DNA of 8,807 bases from Planctomycetota bacterium (GTDB lineage Bacteria; Planctomycetota; Phycisphaerae; UBA1845). The notes beneath the pieces are model-generated. The model worked only from the letters and a program-made list of their open reading frames with translations, did no database searches and was not told the DNA's origin. The translations under genes were made by a program, and so were the position numbers. Positions 5,769-8,807 of this stretch are shown piece after piece (the stretch's first letter is position 1; each line of letters opens with the position of its first letter). The stretch covers positions 1-8,807 of the forward strand of contig JADFHG010000127.1 in the NCBI GenBank assembly GCA_022567365.1, given 5' to 3'.

Positions 5769-5969
5769 AGCGAAATGTACGAACCGGCCCGCCTGCGGGT
5801 TGCCCTGTTGCGACCGGATCCGATGAAGCCGCCCCGTCCCTCAAACAACCTGTTGAAGATTGTGTGGCGCGGCCCGGATGATCGTCAAACTCGCCAAACG
5901 CGGGAATCGGGTCCACCGAAGCGGTCGCCCGCACGCGGAGCGGTCGAGGCTCTATTGAATACCTGGGGA

Positions 5970-5978
5970 TGGTAATAT
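5970..5978 (+). promoter_or_regulatory. Extended -10 promoter candidate
   Basis: TGGTAATAT fits the TGn extended -10 form followed by a hexamer matching four of six consensus positions. The -35 region is poor, as extended -10 promoters allow. It would give a leader of nearly 300 nt for the polyferredoxin gene. Confidence 0.3.
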
Positions 5979-6100
5979 CCTCGGATCTCGGCGGGATCTC
6001 CGTTACCGGTCGTTTCGGTAGCGTACGACCGCACCCCCGGCCACGGCAATGACGGGCACCTCGTGCGTTCTCCCGGCGCGGATTCTCGCCGATGATCGGC

Positions 6101-6115
6101 AACTACGCCGTAGTT
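6101..6115. promoter_or_regulatory. Inverted repeat, operator or hairpin candidate
   Basis: AACTAC (6101-6106) and GTAGTT (6110-6115) are perfect inverted repeats around GCC. The sequence lies upstream of the preferred start of the polyferredoxin gene. It could be a regulator site or a small RNA hairpin. It is unlike known Rex operators. Confidence 0.25.
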
Positions 6116-6267
6116 CGCGGAATCACGCCGCCGCCAACTTCGTCTGGCACCGTAAATGCTGCGTTTCCCTTGCGGTGGTGGTGTGCGCACGGACAGCCCG
6201 TGGGCTGGACGGAGAATCGCACGAGGATTCCGACCACTCTGACAATGTGCTGGGGCAGGGGCGATTC

Positions 6268-8388
6268 GTGACACGCAGGAGGCAACAACAACGCAAACAT
6301 AGGGGGCGCGACGTCACCCTACCGGTCGTTGAACCGGCCGCCGGCCACGGGCAAAGCCGGCTTGCCGGCCGACCGGGGCGGCGAAACTACGCACGTTGGC
6401 GGGCGATTTCGCTGTCGCTGGTCTACATCGCCTTTGCGCTTCACATCCTGCACTGGAAACTGACGGGGCAGACCCTCGCGCCGCTCGAACTCAACGAGGT
6501 GATGTACACGCTTGAATTGGGAATCATCACCGCGGGCTTTCTCTTCATGAGCTTCCTGGTTCTCGGCACGATGGTGTTCGGAAGGTTTTTCTGTTCCTGG
6601 GCGTGTCACATTCTGGTCCTGCAGGACTTCTGCGCGTGGATCCTCCGCAAGCTCGGCATCCGGCGCAAGCCGATCCGATCGCGGTTGCTCCTGTTCGTGG
6701 CGCCGCTCACGGCCCTCTACATGTTCGTCTGGCCGCAGGTTGTGCGGATGTGGCATGATCAAGCGTTTCCGACGTTTCACTTCGCCACCGATCGGCAGGG
6801 CTGGGCGTCCTTCGTGACCAACCACTTCTGGCGAAACCTCCCGTCCGCGGGTGTCATCGTCCTGACATTTTTTATCTGCGGATTCCTCATCGTCTACCTG
6901 CTGGGATCGCGCACGTTTTGCACGTACGTCTGTCCCTACGGGGCGATCTTCTCCCTCGCGGACCGGTTCGCGGTCGGACGAATTCTCGTGAGCGACGCCT
7001 GCAAGCAGTGCGGCACGTGTACGGCCGCCTGCACCAGCGGCATCCGCGTGCATGAGGAGGTCAAACAACACGGCATGATCGTCAACCCCGCGTGCATGAA
7101 GGATCTCGATTGCATCAGCGCGTGTCCGGAGGAGGCGCTCCACTATGGCCTGGCGAAACCGTCGCTGCTCAAGTCGATGAAGAGCGGCGGGCGTTTCGGG
7201 CTGAAGTACGATTTCTCGTTTCGCGAGGAGTTGCTCATCGCGTCGGTGTTTCTGTTCGTTCTACTCTCGTTTCGCGGCCTCTACAGCACGGTTCCGTTCC
7301 TCTTGTCGCTGGCGATCGGCGCGATCGTCGCCTATTGGTCGGTCATAGCGACGCGGATGCTTACCAAACCCAACGTCCGCTTCGGCTCGTTCGGTGTGAA
7401 ACGCGTCGGGCGAATTACCCCCGTCGGGAGGCTGTTTGTCGTTTCATCGATCGCCCTTGCGGCATTCGTCGTACACAGCGGGTTCGTGCGCTATCATGAG
7501 TATACCGGCATCAAACAAGCGCGCAGGCTCCTGGCCGGTTCGAGCGCCGACGAGGCTGACGAGTTCACAAACAGCACGCTGTACCATCTCGGGGCCGCTG
7601 ACCGGTGGGGGCTGGCGCACAACCCGCGGGTGCAGCGATACATGCTCGACGTCGCCGCGCGAATGGGACGGATCGACGATGTGAGGCGTTTCGCGGCGCG
7701 GCAATTGCGTCGAAACCCGAATGACCTGGATGTTCGATTGCGGTTGGCGCGCGCGCTGGGTGCCAATGGCCTGACTGCTGATGCCGAACTCGAGTTTGCG
7801 ACGATTCTCGGCGGGTGGGACGGTTCCACAGACCGGGCGCCCGATGTTGTGGTCGCGGCCCATGAGGCGCTGGGAACACTATTCGCCCGTACGGGTAGAT
7901 TTGCGCAGGCTGAAGCCGAGTTGGTAAAAGCCCTTGGCCTGAACCACGAGTCGGCGACCGCTCACGCCGAGTTGGGGAGTGTGCTCGCGGAGACAGGTCG
8001 GCTCGACGAGGCGATCAACAGTTTGACGAGCGCCCTGTCGATCGATCCCCGCCTGGGTAGCGCGCAATACAACCTGGGCACGATCCTTGCGCACCTCGGT
8101 CGGTTCGGTGAGGCAATCCCCTACTACGAGCGTGCCATCGAGACCGGGGCGGCCGATGGCGACGTACACAACAACCTCGGTTTCGCACTCCTCAAGACGG
8201 GACGGTCGGAGGAAGCAGGCCGACACTTCGAACGCGCGATCGCACTCAACCCGAAGCACGCGGCCGCCCATTTCAACCTCGCCGCGCTGTACGAGTCGAA
8301 TCGGCGCACCGATGAGGCCGCGGAGCATTACCAGACCGCCGCCCGCCTCGACCCGCGCTACGCCCAACTGATCGGTCTAAGCCGTTGA
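6268..8388 (+). CDS. NapH/CcoG-type membrane polyferredoxin fused to TPR repeats
   Basis: A 706-residue protein if it starts at the GTG at 6268, behind a GGGG stretch; in-frame starts at 6247 (GTG) and 6049 (ATG, 779 residues) exist, but the extra residues look non-protein-like. It should pass electrons at the cytoplasmic membrane. Four N-terminal membrane segments (about 44-62, 85-105, 137-157, 194-213) are followed by CxxxC motifs, FCSWACH (C109, C113) and FCTYVCP (C218, C222). Ferredoxin motif I is complete (C245, C248, C251, C255). Motif II reads CMKDLDCISACP (C276, D279, C282, C286): the second ligand position is Asp. Three more membrane segments follow (about 321-339, 341-364, 388-407). 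Then come one or more degenerate repeats and about five clear TPRs (roughly 529-706), a protein-binding surface. If the N-terminus is cytosolic, the TPRs would be periplasmic. Partners and reaction are unknown; no neighbouring oxidoreductase is present. Confidence 0.88.
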   Translation: MTRRRQQQRKHRGRDVTLPVVEPAAGHGQSRLAGRPGRRNYARWRAISLSLVYIAFALHILHWKLTGQTLAPLELNEVMYTLELGIITAGFLFMSFLVLGTMVFGRFFCSWACHILVLQDFCAWILRKLGIRRKPIRSRLLLFVAPLTALYMFVWPQVVRMWHDQAFPTFHFATDRQGWASFVTNHFWRNLPSAGVIVLTFFICGFLIVYLLGSRTFCTYVCPYGAIFSLADRFAVGRILVSDACKQCGTCTAACTSGIRVHEEVKQHGMIVNPACMKDLDCISACPEEALHYGLAKPSLLKSMKSGGRFGLKYDFSFREELLIASVFLFVLLSFRGLYSTVPFLLSLAIGAIVAYWSVIATRMLTKPNVRFGSFGVKRVGRITPVGRLFVVSSIALAAFVVHSGFVRYHEYTGIKQARRLLAGSSADEADEFTNSTLYHLGAADRWGLAHNPRVQRYMLDVAARMGRIDDVRRFAARQLRRNPNDLDVRLRLARALGANGLTADAELEFATILGGWDGSTDRAPDVVVAAHEALGTLFARTGRFAQAEAELVKALGLNHESATAHAELGSVLAETGRLDEAINSLTSALSIDPRLGSAQYNLGTILAHLGRFGEAIPYYERAIETGAADGDVHNNLGFALLKTGRSEEAGRHFERAIALNPKHAAAHFNLAALYESNRRTDEAAEHYQTAARLDPRYAQLIGLSR

Positions 8389-8606
8389 ATCCCGTTTGAA
8401 TCCGGGGCCACGCGCGTTACCCGCGGCTTCCCATAGACCGGTTACCTGATCACCATGGTTTACCTGATCGTCGCGAAGCCGGACTTCAAGCTACCGGCCA
8501 TCGCACAGATTACCCACACCAAATAGCCAGGAGGCTTTTTTCAAAGCGCTGGTAAACCATCGTGCGTCGGGTTCTTGACGCTGAGGTCCATCTTGTTTTC
8601 GACAAT
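8389..8606. other. Convergent spacer with short repeats
   Basis: The spacer between two convergent genes. It contains two direct copies of GGT(T)TACCTGATC (8440-8451 and 8457-8469). The motif ATGGTTTACC (8455-8464) recurs as its exact inverse GGTAAACCAT at 8551-8560. No gene is seen. A plus-strand frame from 8562 is the shadow of the CheB fragment. Confidence 0.45.
8521..8541. terminator. Weak bidirectional terminator candidate
   Basis: AGCC (8525-8528) and GGCT (8533-8536) form a short stem with loop AGGA, followed by five more T's on the plus strand. AAAT precedes the stem, giving a T-rich tail on the minus strand too. The 4-bp stem is short for an efficient intrinsic terminator, but its place between convergent genes fits the role. 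Confidence 0.35.
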
Positions 8607-8807
8607 CTATCGACTAGTGGTTTGGTTGATTCGACTCTGAAGTACTCCAATCACGGTGTTTGGAACATTGCCGGGAGCCACGACGTGTTGAACCGCCCCG
8701 AGATCAGCGGCCACCTTGGGCATTCCATACACGACACAGGAATCGTGATTCTGCGCGATTGTCACGCCACCGCGCTTTTTCATGTTGAGTAATCCCTTCG
8801 TTCCGTC
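8607..8807 (-). CDS. cheB: Chemotaxis protein-glutamate methylesterase CheB, C-terminal fragment (5' part off window)
   Basis: Reading the minus strand from 8807 gives 66 residues ending at TAG (8609-8607): DGTKGLLNMKK, then GGVTIAQNHDSCVVYGMP, then KVAADLGAVQHVV. This is the end of the CheB catalytic domain, where family members read (GN)DG..G...M...G..TIAQ....CVV.GMP..A...GAV. The first codon in the window is the Asp of the DG pair, which in characterised CheB is the acidic member of the Ser-His-Asp triad. CheB removes methyl groups from chemoreceptor glutamates, or deamidates glutamines, to reset adaptation. The normal reading frame and normal tail suggest an intact gene continuing beyond the edge, not a pseudogene. 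Whether it has a receiver domain, or sits in a che cluster or a CheB/CheR hybrid, cannot be seen. Confidence 0.88.
   Translation of the reverse strand, partial: DGTKGLLNMKKRGGVTIAQNHDSCVVYGMPKVAADLGAVQHVVAPGNVPNTVIGVLQSRINQTTSR

Larger units (their letters stand above)
5769..6267. other. Non-coding leader region before the polyferredoxin gene
   Basis: These 499 bases have no gene I can defend. They contain an 11-base match to an element-1 terminal repeat (CCTGTTGAAGA, 5849-5859), an extended -10 promoter candidate (5970-5978) and an inverted repeat (6101-6115). A 66-codon plus-strand frame (5775-5975) and minus-strand frames run through repeats and show no recognisable protein features. The in-frame extension of the next gene back to 6049 would cover part of this stretch, and I judge that extension unlikely to be translated. 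Confidence 0.5.

Noticed and set aside
5722..6102. Minus-strand 126-codon and plus-strand 66-codon frames after element 2
   Set aside because: They overlap or abut repeats, lack ribosome-binding sites and show no family resemblance.
6319..7143. Minus-strand open frame of 274 codons
   Set aside because: It is antisense to the polyferredoxin core, whose cysteine motifs and membrane segments establish the plus strand as coding.
8562..8792. Plus-strand 76-codon frame at the right edge
   Set aside because: The opposite strand encodes the CheB C-terminus with unmistakable motifs, so this is a shadow.
1..8807. CRISPR arrays, tRNA or rRNA genes, known riboswitches, phage or defence genes
   Set aside because: No regularly spaced repeats, cloverleaf, rRNA signature or relevant protein motif was seen on either strand.

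Overview
The window is GC-rich DNA with seven protein-coding regions, no RNA genes and no CRISPR array. The Rex and polyferredoxin sequences resemble what I know from Planctomycetota (Phycisphaerae-like or an uncultured relative). That assignment is inference from protein style, GC content and repeat-rich spacers; there is no marker gene.

Layout. Bases 1-2415 hold two minus-strand genes. A secreted, helical protein of unknown function (1321-2415) lies upstream of an oligopeptide ABC transporter substrate-binding protein (SBP family 5, OppA-like), whose 3' end runs off the left edge (1-1196). A 514-base divergent spacer carries a good sigma70-type promoter and a structured leader for rex, the NADH/NAD+-sensing repressor (2930-3592, plus strand). 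Downstream of rex are two related polytopic membrane proteins of DUF4203-like type (3898-4728 and 4886-5500). Bases 5497-5768 are a compact repeat island: two palindromic, MITE-like elements of about 130-144 bp that share a CTAG boundary. The first contains an inverted pair of REP-like hairpins (GTAG plus an 8-bp stem and 6-nt loop); a third unit of the same type lies at 3759-3784. After a non-coding leader comes a large fusion gene (6268-8388): a NapH/CcoG-type membrane polyferredoxin joined to C-terminal TPR repeats. On the right edge, convergent on the minus strand, are the last 66 residues of a CheB protein-glutamate methylesterase (8607-8807).

Functional picture. Rex and the polyferredoxin both point to redox metabolism. 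They are about 2.7 kb apart and I see no canonical Rex operator in the window, so a regulatory link is not shown. No complete multi-gene system is recognisable. The most interesting items are an apparent Cys-to-Asp replacement in the second [4Fe-4S] motif of the polyferredoxin, the REP/MITE island with a compensatory stem change, and the CheB fragment.
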